A DNA stretch of 64,000 nucleotides from Smittia aterrima (taxonomy: Eukaryota; Arthropoda; Insecta; Diptera; Chironomidae): assembly GCA_033063855.1 (NCBI GenBank), contig CP093829.1, positions 14,601,537 through 14,665,536 on the forward strand, in the 5' to 3' direction. The notes beneath the pieces are model-generated. The model saw only the letters and a program-made list of their open reading frames with translations, was not told the DNA's origin and ran no database searches. This document shows, piece by piece, positions 45,072 through 55,097 of the stretch (the stretch's first letter is position 1; each line of letters starts with the position of its first letter). The position numbers and the translations under genes are program-made.

Positions 45072-46927
45072 TTAATCATCAGAGTCTACATCAGAATTGA
45101 CTGGAACGAGGTTAGCGCTATTGGAAAATAAAGATCGCGGATCAAAGCCGATCGGAAGATGCATTACAGAGTTTCTGGATTCAGGAGATTTGCTTGGTTG
45201 ACGTGAAAATGATTGAAGAACATCTTCACGTGACATCAAACGAGATTCTCGAAAATCTCCATCGCCATGTTCGTTTAATGGTTTAATGGAAGCCAGTGGT
45301 GTGCTTTCCTTGTTCTTCTGAGTAAATCGCTTCAAGAGTTCAGCGCCAGTTATCATTGAATTTTCAACAGGAACTTCACGAATGTGATCGCCAATGTTTC
45401 TCTCGATGAATGGAATTTTTCCTCCTGCAGAGTTAACGAAAGTTTCCGATTTTGATGGCGCATCTATATGAACAGACATTGGTGTTTTCGGAGCGAAGCA
45501 ACTTGAAGACTTGTGAACTTTATAAACATGACGACGTTTTCGTCGATTTCGCAAAGAGTGTACTGAGGAGACTCGCGACAAATCAGATTTTCTGTTTAAG
45601 AAAAAAAAAATCAAAGAAAAATTCAAATTTGAAAATTTTCTATGCTTACTCTTTTAACAACTCATTCAAAGTGTTGTTGGCGACTAATGTGAAGCCTTCT
45701 GGGACTTGGAATGCTCCTTGTATCATCAATCGCTTCTGACAATCAGAAACTTGTTGTTCAAGCTTATCATGCAATAGTTCCATTTGTTTTCGACGATGAA
45801 TTTCTTGTTCTAATTTCTCTTTAAGGAACGAAACTTCCTCAATCAGATCGGTCTTGGTGACCTTTCTCGGTGTTGAACCTGAACTACTAGAATCTGTTGT
45901 ATCTTGATCAGCATTCCCGAGGTGAACGATTATATGACGATGAAGGTGTTCAGAGAGATCACTATTTCCTGCGATGTTGAAGTTCAAAATCGTTTTGTTG
46001 GCGTTAAGACATTTGACGATACTTTGAGCGCCTTGGTCTGTCAACCCACAATTCTGCATTTCAATATCTTTAATCCAAACATCTTCTAATAAAACCTCCG
46101 TAATGAACTCAAGACCTTCGTCACCAACTTCCGGGTTGTTGTTTAACAAAATTTTTCGCAAACCAGGGAATGATTCAGCATCAACGTTTTGATACCGAAG
46201 CGATTGATTCCACGCTTCTGAGTATCTTGAAATCTTCTGAAGCTTAATAAGTCCCGCAATCGCCTCTGCTCCTTTCACACCCAGAAAGCAACCAGAGAAA
46301 TTTAAAGTCTCGACATTCATTAGCAACTTGAGAGCAGTGCAAACAGTATCGCACGATGAGTCTCCGATTGCACTTCGATTGAAACTCAAACACTTGACTG
46401 AACTATTTCGAGTGAGTCCGAGAATAAACTTTTCCATAAAAATTTCATTTAAAGGCAATCCCTCGATGATTAAAGTCTCTAGCATGCTGTTATTTGCCAA
46501 CAAGTGCTTTAAGGCATCGACCAGCATTTCGAAAAGAAATTTCGTGTAGATAACTGGATGACTAGCGATTGCTTTGGCTTTCTTTAAATTGTCAGCCTCG
46601 TTGAGAACTGGTAAAATTTAAATTAAGTAACACGAGAGAAATTTAAAACTTTTTCAACTCACTCAGCAAGTTATTTTTGCGTAATCTGATTGCAACGAAT
46701 TTCAACGTCCTATCACCTTGAAGAGCTTTACAAATTGCGATCCAATCATCGCTTTTAACGCGGTCAGCATGGAAATCCAATTCATGAATGTTTCGATTCT
46801 TCGTTTTTACTTCTGGTAGTGGCATAAGATTCTTCGACTTGCAAATCTCCAAATACTTTGCGTGAAACCCATTGCGCTTCACTTCTGTTGAACAGAGAAT
46901 TTCGTTGCTGTTCTTCGTCGCAACCAT
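45072..46927 (-). CDS. Cep78: Centrosomal protein Cep78 homologue
   Basis: Exons 46927-46663, 46607-45650 and 45591-45072; 580 aa. Cep78 sits at the distal mother centriole and controls ciliogenesis and PLK4-linked ubiquitin ligase activity. The N-terminus has the family segment FHAKYLEICKSKNLMPLPEV and LDFHADRVKSDDW. A leucine-rich repeat array covers about residues 60-320 (for example LETLIIEGLPL, VETLNFSGCFLGVKGAEAI, WNQSLRYQ, IEMQNCGLTDQGAQSI), followed by a coiled coil (LIEEVSFLKEKLEQEIHRRKQMELLHDKLEQQV) near 375. The disordered tail is about 170 residues and contains RNRRKRRHVYKVHK. The frame is open further upstream to 47077 but starts there with TTG, so I take the ATG at 46927. It converges on the opsin gene with 184 bp between stops. 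Confidence 0.88.
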
Positions 46928-47254
46928 TTCAGCAATTTTTTTATGAAAGAAAATATTTTTTCGATCTGACTTCAACGACTTTTTGAATACAAATGAAGAA
47001 TATCTGAAAATTTTTGTTGCAAAGCCCGCTACGTTCTCAAGAGATTTTTTTTCCTTGCACAGCCTAAGCTTGCTCAATCATTTTTATTTTACTTTAATTG
47101 AGTTGTTTTCTAGGAAATTCGTGCTTTAATCGCTAGACATTTAAAAGGCTTAATGGAATTCTAAAATTTGTGTTAAAAATTCTCAAACTATTGTCGGTGA
47201 TGATAGGTAAAGGAAATTCATTTTTTAATTGACAAAAGATTCTTCTGATCTTGT

Positions 47255-48050
47255 TTAAACCTTGATACGATCAGCCAAGCTGCAGCTCAGTCCAGTACCG
47301 TCTGGCTCAACATTCAATGACTTGACAACACCATTCTCGATGACCATCGAGTAACGTTTGCTTCTGAGTCCACCAAGTGGCGGCAATTCAAGTGACAAGT
47401 CAACAGCTTTAGTGAAGGCAGCAGACGGATCAGCAAGCATGCGAATCTTTCCCTTTGTGTTGTGCTGTGTTCCCCAGGCCGACATTACAAATGGGTCGTT
47501 GACACTGATAAGGAAAAGATTATTTACTGTAGAAAGATAAAGCATTAAGAAGGCACACAACTGAAGAGGTTTACCTAACGCAAACGATTTCATCGATTCC
47601 CGATCCTTTCAAGTCCTTTTCTTTCTCGATGTACGACGGCAAATGCGTCTTCGAACAACCTCTAAAATATATTAAAAATGTAAATAGGTTGTGACATCAT
47701 CAATAATTTAAAGCATTACGGAGTGAATGCGCCAGGAACAGCGAATAGGATGATTTTCTTGTTGGCGCTAAGTTCGCTGATATTGATTTTATTCGCCGGA
47801 GAATCCTCGTATAAATCGATTGACGGAATCTTGTCTCCTTCCTGTGAGTGGATTAAGAAAGTGAAGAGTAGAAAGTGGATTAAAAAACAGTTAATTTATG
47901 CAAATTGCGCTGTTTTAATGTCAAGCATGGCCGCCAAACGCAATCGTTCCAGTCTTTTCCACAGTTATCAATTTATTTGTTTGTCGCCTCTGTGCAACAA
48001 ATTATGCAACGCAAAAGCAATCCAAAGAATCTCACCTTAATCAAAACCAT
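47255..48050 (-). CDS. Prx5: Peroxiredoxin-5 (atypical 2-Cys, AhpC/TSA family)
   Basis: Exons 48050-48036 (5 codons), 47841-47720, 47661-47575 and 47504-47255; 157 aa. Prx5 reduces peroxides and peroxynitrite with electrons from thioredoxin. The catalytic site PGAFTPGCSKTHLP is intact and is split by an intron (ACT CC/A GGT TGT). A family-typical resolving Cys is present in the C-terminal GTGLSCSLADRIKV. VNDPFVMSAWG and LADPSAAFTKAVDL are also Prx5 marks. The model begins MVLIKEGDKIPSIDLYE with no mitochondrial presequence, so this form should be cytosolic or peroxisomal, although a longer 5' exon could add a targeting signal. The C-terminal tripeptide is not a standard PTS1. Confidence 0.93.
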
Positions 48051-48534
48051 CTTCGTAGTTGAAATTGAGCGTGTTAAAGCTTGTTGAACTGTTCTAATCG
48101 AGAACTGCTGGAGTTTTAAAAGCGAATTCATTAAGAGAAGTTTTATTCGAAAAAATCGATGCCGTTGATCTTGACGATTGCCGGTTTAGCCGGAGCCGCT
48201 TGAAGTTTTAAACTTCAAAAGCTCGTTATGGATTCTTATTGGAACACTGAAAGCTTTGTTTTATCTTGAAATATTTCAGGTTGTGAAGATCTATTCTTTG
48301 TTTTCAAATATTTCCAAACATTTTTTCTTGATTTGCTTTGCAGAACTTGTAAATGTTGGATATATAAGAACAGATTATTTTTATCTCTCTGTTTACATCT
48401 TCTCACATCATCAATTAGAGAGTTGTCGACAACTCTCATGCATCCCTCCTTCATGCCCGAACGACCATTTAATTGAAATAAATTTTTCGCATTTTTGATT
48501 GAATCAGTTGAGTGGAAGTGCGCGCTGAGACAAA
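48051..48534. other. Divergent promoter region Prx5 / VWC-peptide gene
   Basis: 484 bp without a supported ORF. It contains GGATATATAAG near 48358, a possible TATA, and the 20-bp palindrome at 48418. Confidence 0.5.
48418..48437. repeat. Perfect 20-bp palindrome upstream of VWC-peptide gene
   Basis: GAGAGTTGTCGACAACTCTC is its own exact reverse complement. It lies 98 bp before the start codon and about 50 bp after the possible TATA box, so it may be a dimer binding site or a hairpin in the leader RNA. Confidence 0.8.
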
Positions 48535-48912
48535 ATGAGATTAGCTTCGGTGATCGTTTTTTTAAATTTCATTCTGGTGTTTGCGGCGATGCAGACGTCG
48601 AGGGTTCCAGCAAAGGCTGAAGGTTGTGTTGATGAAGTTTGTGGAACTCTGTGCGAGTACGATGGACACAAATTCTTTCCGGGTTCGAATCAAACACTCT
48701 ACAGAGAGTTCACATGCCTCGAGATGACCTGCTCCAATGATTTTCATGTTCAGTTTGAACCGTAAGAATCAAATATTATTAATTTCCGTATTTCTGATAA
48801 AGAAAATAAATGTTTCAGGTGTCCATTTGATTACAGTGGAAGATGCCACTTTGAGAATTATGACAACACGACGCTTTTTCCCGATTGCTGCGGCGTAAAA
48901 GTTTGCATGTGA
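48535..48912 (+). CDS. Secreted single-domain von Willebrand C (Vago-like) peptide
   Basis: Exons 48535-48761 and 48819-48912; 106 aa. A signal peptide (about 1-29) precedes a mature chain of about 77 residues with eight or more cysteines in SVWC order: C..VC..LCEYDGHKFFPGS.....REFTCLEMTC, then CPFDYSGRCHF, FPDCCGVKVCM at the C-terminus. The PG near the start and the PDCC near the end are typical. In Drosophila and mosquitoes members of this family (Vago) are induced by infection or nutrition and act as secreted signals. Orthology to Vago itself cannot be settled from the sequence alone. A 20-bp palindrome sits in the upstream region. Confidence 0.8.
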
Positions 48913-49224
48913 CACTCGTCGACAACTTGTGAGAACTTTATTTCTAATAAAATCAGCTTTTGTGCGAGCACTGTGGAACAATCACCTTGAATGTGTCGGG
49001 CTTTCGGATAACGTGTTAGTTTATTAAGAAGAAAGCTATTAAAATCTATTTTTCACTAAACTGTCTGATATTTGCGAATTGAAATTTATTATTGCATGTT
49101 GGTTCGCGAATGGGAACAAATGGAAAGAAGTCTAACCGCGATCATTGAACCAACAACCGGCTGACCATTGTGTTTTGTTTTCATCTTATATTACCTTACT
49201 TTTACCTAATGAAACATTTTTAAA
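48913..49224. other. Spacer between convergent VWC-peptide and Rev7 genes
   Basis: About 310 bp, AT-rich, with an AATAAAAT near 48945 that may serve as the VWC gene's poly(A) signal. Confidence 0.5.
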
Positions 49225-49920
49225 TCAATTCGAATGAAATATTTCTATGAAGCATTGAGTCGATTCAATTTTTGATGACATTGCGACTGGAACGACTTCG
49301 CTATTCTCAGGAAAATCCATAGAGTCTTCAATCCAAACAGAATTCTACAATGAAAGTTAGAAGATTCTAATTAAGTAATCTCATAGTTCAACTTGTTTCA
49401 ATACCTCGTTTTCTGCTAAGTTTGAAAAATCATAAGATTTTGTGTGAAGCAATATCTTGAATCGACAGTCCTTTGTAAGCTTCGAAAGACTTTTACATCG
49501 GTTATCGAGATTGTGAATGTAGCTCCTGAAATCACTCTCGAGAGCTTCGATGGATTCTGTTGGCGTATTTATATTTATACTCAGGAACAGTCGCTCGAAA
49601 GTCTTATCATCATTGTGCAGTCTAAGCTCTAGGTTATTCAATTTGTTCACTTCCAGAAGACATCTCGTTTCTTGTAATACTGTATCAATATAATTGTTTA
49701 ACGGAGGATAAATAGAAACAAACACTGATAATCCAAAAGCCTAAAATACAATTTTTAAATAATTAATTCTCCGAGAAAAATAATAGCGAACCTTCTGTTG
49801 TTTGAAGATCTGTGAAGGATAAACTGCTCTCAAATATAAATATTGATTGATGACAATCTCTAAAAACTCCATAAAAGATTCTTCCATTTTTTGTTTTGTT
49901 TTCAGCGTAGACGTTTTCAT
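49225..49920 (-). CDS. Rev7: HORMA-domain protein Rev7 (MAD2L2)
   Basis: Exons 49920-49792, 49740-49405 and 49344-49225; 194 aa. Rev7 is a HORMA-fold adaptor of translesion polymerase zeta and of the shieldin-type end-protection complexes. The HORMA core is seen in FMEFLEIVINQYLYLRAVYPSQIFKQQKAFGLSVFVSIYPPLNNYIDTVLQ (in two exons), ERLFLSINI, LESDFRSYI and FKILLHTKSY; the C-terminal seatbelt follows in the last exon (SVWIEDS...VPVAMSSKIESTQCFIEIFHSN). The last exon is short. The start is either 49920 (MKTSTLKTKQK...) or the in-frame ATG at 49887 (MEESFMEF), which would give 183 aa; the shorter form lies nearer the conserved fold. Divergence from the vertebrate protein is high, but length, spacing and motif order fit. 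Confidence 0.85.
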
Positions 49921-50444
49921 TAATTTACAAAATTCTAAGTTCGCCGCTTGACGGTTGAAATGAAAATAAAATCTCTGAAGTAAACAATTCGTAATCTCTT
50001 CGTTAAAAGCTCGTTTTCTCCATTTAATTTGACATCACACTAGCTAGAAGTATAACTCAATTACACTAGAAAGTGATTTAATCAAAATTCGAAAGAATTT
50101 GCTTCGTTGGACGTGCCATGAATTAAAATCAAGATCTGGAGAAAAAAATCAATAAATACATTTTCATCTTTCATTTTCGCATCGTAAGTATTGAAACTAT
50201 TTGTGTAAATAATACGCGGAATTGTTAAAATTATTTGCCCTTGTATTAGAACCTTCAGTTCCTCATATAAGAACTTACATGAAATGCCTATTCTGAGTTT
50301 TTGTTAGTCTCGTAATTTTCTATGCGTTTAATGTTTCTAAAAATGCAAAACTGAGTAAATATTCATGTTAATCATTCTTTTCAATGTTTTCTTTCTTTTT
50401 CTCATCGAAGTGACATCACAATTTGAGCTAGAACTCATTTCAAG
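49921..50444. other. Divergent spacer Rev7 / Pex23
   Basis: About 520 bp of likely promoter DNA between the two genes. No ORF is supported. Confidence 0.5.
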
Positions 50445-53400
50445 ATGCCTCCTTCACTTCTTTTTGCTGTGAACAATGAAGGACGAGCATACGCTTTATC
50501 GACTGGAAACTCAGCATGGCGTGAATTTCTCTACCTCGGACTGGAGTTTAAGAAACTCTCAGCTGTGCCTCATTTTATATGGGCAATTGGTAGTGATCGT
50601 CAAGTTTACGTTCACGTTCATTCTCTCGATGTCCCAATAAGAGTTTGCGAAGTTTCGTATGAGAACGAGAGATGGTATCCGCCGGGTGGATGGAGTCAAA
50701 CTCTCTTACCGACTGATAGACCAAGGTTTTCCTCCGAAGATGGTTTGCTAGATCGTGACACACACAATATTCGTTTACCCTCGATGGCGTGGCAGGTGCG
50801 TTTGAAAATAATTTTTGAGTCATCGAAAATTAATAGAAATATTTCTTTTATTTCTAGTGGGACGGCGAATGGGTTTTGGATTTAAATCTAGGAGGTGAAC
50901 CGCTTAATCATGATGGCTGGACATTTGCTGTCGATTTTCCAAGACAGTATCATTCCAAAATGGCATGGTCGCACTGTGTAAGAAGACGAAAGTGGGTTCG
51001 ATTTAGAAGATATTCAGCATTGAATAGCTGGTGTGCTATTGGGCCTTTACACAAAGACCCTACAGAGGAGCCATTTATTGGTAAGAAAAATTCTAAATTT
51101 AAGTTTTCTATAAAACTTTTTCAAAATATTCTTTTTAGATATCGCTGTTGGTGGTACAAGTGTTCCATCAGCTGAAGCTGGATTGATGGTCGTTTGGGCT
51201 GTCACGTCCCACGGTCGAGTTATGTTCCGCAACGGAGTGTCAACGACATCACCAGAAGGTTTAAAATGGGTATCAATTCCTACTCCGTCTGGCTGTGAAG
51301 TTTGCCAAATTTCTATTGGTGCTACTGGATTAGTTTGGGCTTCTTGTCAAAATGGAAGAGCGCTTGTTCGAGCTGGTGTGACAAGAGACAGCTTAAGCGG
51401 AAAAACATGGCTTGAAGTGAAGCCTCCTGGCGATGGTCTGAAAATAATTCAAGTTTGTGTTGGCCACAGCTCTGTTTGGTGTTTAACAAACGATAATCAC
51501 GTCTGGTTCCGACGAGGTGTATACGGTTCCACTGCTGGTATAAGTGAAGACGCAGCAATTGGAACAGGATGGGTTGAGATGATTGGAAATATGCTATCAA
51601 TATCAGTTGCACAAAACGATCAAGTCTTTGCTGTTGGAAGCGAAGATCGTTCTCTTTACTTTCGCTCAGGAGTTTCAACAGCTGATCCAACTGGAAAGAA
51701 ATGGAAACTTATTCAATGTCAGATGCAAATGAGTAGAAATTCAAGTAATATGTCGTTATATAGTCGACGCAGCTCGAATGGCTCCCCGAATAGACATCGC
51801 AGTTTGTCAAGCATTAAGTATCACAAGCAAGAAAGCACATCATCCATTCAAGAAGATGACGAAGAACAATCAAGATCAGCTCCAGTTAATCATCGTAATA
51901 AACCAGAACTATGGCAGAAGCCTTCGATTGACGATCCAACTCATAACGATTCAATGGATAATGTGGCTAGTAGCTGTCCAATTCAAAACGATGTTCATGA
52001 AATTTCTGGAAAGCATTTAAAGAATCCTCGCGCATGGAGTCCTGTGAGATCCGTAGGATCTGTGGTTGGAATTGAAGCTCACCCTGAATCCGATTCCGCA
52101 GTTTTTGAAGCTGATGGACCTAACCGTGACTCCGGAGTTTTTGGAGAAGATGATTTCATTGGCTCTCAATACATTGAATGTGATATCACATGGATTAATG
52201 TAGCTGCTGGGGCAGTCTCAGTGGATCCTTTGCAGCTTCCTAATTGGTTTAACGATGCTGCCGACGACTCTCAAGCTGAACTGGTGAAGCCATGGCGCAT
52301 GAAAATTCTCGAAGACTTGAAAATAAGAAATGAAAGACAAGAAGAAGGTTTTGAAAAATACGATAAAGTCGCTGAAACATCTTCGTGGGTTAAAAGTGGT
52401 GAAGTCAGAATTGCTCGAGTCAATGGATTGTACGAAGATTGTCTGATTGAGCTAGAATGGGTTTCATCAACTTCTGGAATGGATTCAGGAACATTCACTG
52501 TTTTAAATTCTGATGGAATCAGCACAAAAATGCAATTTTCTTTATCAGAAATCACTTGCGTAATGTGCTGCAGCGAACCTGGTCATCCCCGACTTGCAAT
52601 TCATGCTCCACGTCTACCTGTTGGGTTATCCCCACTAAGACTTCAATTCTCCGGGGATTCAGATCTCGAGGATTGGCTTTCTCATCTCAGTTCTGTCACA
52701 AGCAAACTTAACGAAGTCAGTGGTCGACCTTCCACTGAATCAATATGGGCGACAAGCAATCTCGGAGAAGTTTTCGTTTTCGATCCTATAACTTTAAAAG
52801 AACAGCAAACGAGTGAGAAAGGTTTTACTCAAGAAATTGACATCTCAGCGACTGAAACTCCTTACTTGACAAAACTTCCTAATGGATTACCTATTGGCTC
52901 GACTCTTCGAATAACTGGATGTGTTTATGACGATGCCGATCAGATTCGTTTCGATTTACAAGCTCATGCTGTAGCTTTGATGAAACATAAAGCCGAATTC
53001 TTCAGAAACATGCCATTACACATTAATCCTCGATTTCACGAACGTTGCATTTGTTTGAATTCCATGGAAATGTCAAGTTGGGAAAAGGAAATTCGTGATA
53101 ATCGCATGGTCTTTTCACCAGGAAAAGAATTTGATCTGGTTATTAGACCAGAAGCTGGAGGCTTTCGAATCATCGTAGATGGAAAAGATTACATTTTGTG
53201 GAAACATCGCAGTCAAAAACCTGAAACCGTTGTTAGTTTTCATTGCTCTGGCCGTGTGAAACTCTTCAAGGTATTCTATGAAACTCCGCGAGTGATCCTT
53301 CCATTAAACGACATTTTCTGGCGTCAAATGGGCGGTCATTTGAGAAAAGTGGAGACATGCAAAGCTGGAGTCACATGGGGCATCGGCTATGATCATCAAG

Positions 53401-54443
53401 TTTGGTTGTATACAGGTGGATGGGGTGGATTTTTGAAAGGGCTTGAGATGACATCGACGGGAATCAACAACATGACTGACACAAATCATTATTACATCTA
53501 CGAAAACCAAAGGTGGAATCCGATTTCAGGATTTTCAACTGACCGCCTTCCAACTGATCGTCCCGTTTGGAGTGACATAACTGGAAAGCATAAGAGAAGC
53601 AAAGAATACAACAAACTTCTTTCGGTTCACTGGCAGTTTGTTTCTGATTGGATTGTCGACTTCAGTGTTCACGGCGGATGCGATCGTGATGGCTGGCAAT
53701 ACGCTGTGGACTTTCCATTTGAGTATCATGCAAAGAAACAGTTCACTGATTACGCAAGACGACGACGTTGGTATCGAAAATGCCGTTTAAACACACGTGG
53801 ACCGTGGCAGGAAGTTGGCCAAACTAAAATAATCGATGTTTCGTTGCAATCGATTGACGGAATCGAAGAAATCAGTGTTTGGGCTGTTTCATCAGCTGGA
53901 GATGTTTTAATGCGAAAAAATGTTACGCTCAATACGCCTGCTGGAAATTCGTGGGATCATGTTCCTTGCGATGTGCAAATTGTTAGCATCTCGTGCCATC
54001 AAAATCAAGTGTGGGCGATTGCTAAAAATGGAGCGATTTTGTTCCGATTGGGAATCTCTATTGATCAACCGATGGGTGAGACGTGGCAACGCATAGAAGC
54101 TCTATCGAATGTTCATTTAAAACGAATCTCTGCTGGTTCGTTAGGCGTATGGGCACTTGATTCGAATGGAAAGTTATGTGTTCGAAAAGAAATCACATCA
54201 TCACGGCCTGAAGGAAAGAGTTGGCAAACGATTCCAAACGTTGTCAATGAGCCTCCGAATTTTGAAGGTGACGGTAACTTAGGTTTCCGCTCGATTGACG
54301 TGGGAGAAGTTGTCATGGCTTCATCAAACAGCGGCTACGTCTGTAAGAGAGATGGAATTACGAGCGATAATCCTGGTGGAACAGGTTGGACTCTTGGAAT
54401 TCTCGGTAACTGGCAACACGTATGCGTTAAGTCGTTCAAATAA
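50445..54443 (+). CDS. Pex23: Tectonin beta-propeller / dysferlin-domain protein Pex23 (TECPR1)
   Basis: Exons 50445-50795, 50858-51080 and 51139-54443; 1292 aa. TECPR1 works in autophagosome-lysosome fusion and membrane repair, and the Drosophila orthologue was named Pex23 for peroxisome defects. The architecture is mirrored. N-terminal tectonin repeats are followed by a dysferlin pair (YENERWYPPGGWSQTLLPTDRP, then HDGWTFAVDFP and RRRKWVRFRRY), then further tectonin repeats (VWAVTSHGRVMFRNGV...WVSI). A disordered Ser-rich linker lies near 440-570 and a PH-like region near 630-720. A galectin-like segment follows (LPNGLPIGSTLRITGCVYDD). Then a second dysferlin pair (YENQRWNPISGF, DRDGWQYAVDFP, RRRRWYRKCR) and four more tectonin repeats close the protein. 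No truncation is seen. Confidence 0.93.
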
Positions 54444-55097
54444 ATATAATCGAAACGCCTACGAATAGTTTTTATCGAAATATATAAATATATTTACTCC
54501 TCCAATTTAATCTCCGAAACTAAATATTTGCTGAATAGCCGATCATTACGATTCAAGCTTCGCAAGATCTTTATTTTGTAAATCAAAAAATAAAATAAAT
54601 GCTTAATCAAAGACAAAAGAGGAAATCGCTTTTCAATATTTTGTGAACGCAGACCTTTATGTCGATGCCGGTCGATGACTCATATGAAGGAATTCCCTCT
54701 CAGAGATTATTTTCAACAGCCAGAAACGGCCACAAAAATATATTCTCAGCTTACTAATATTTACGAAAATATTTTTTTCTCTTTCTATAAATCGTTCTCT
54801 GTTTACTGCGTAGATTCAGTCGTAATTTTGTCGAGCCCGTCATCACATCGCTGTTCAAATAATATTTCAACGTAAGTGAAAAATTTTTCACATCTGTGAT
54901 GATTTGTGTTTTGCAATAAATCGTGATAAATTTAAATTCAAGTAGCACTAGAAGTGAGCGAGTTGTGATATGTGCAAGTGAACATTTGCCGTGTGGTTTC
55001 GCTCAACATTTCATAACCTTGTGACATTATGACTCACATCGAACAAATATTGAAATAAAATGATTTTTATCTTCTTTTGTTTTAGTTATCTGCAGAC
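54444..55097. other. Pex23 3' end and 5' UTR exon of the ankyrin gene
   Basis: A likely untranslated exon ends at 54871 before the donor CGTAAGTG, and the acceptor TTTTAG at 55080-55085 lies 12 bp before the ATG. No other coding sequence is supported. Confidence 0.5.

Noticed and set aside
46928..47077. N-terminal extension of Cep78 from 47077
   Set aside because: The first codon is TTG, not ATG, and family similarity begins after the ATG at 46927.
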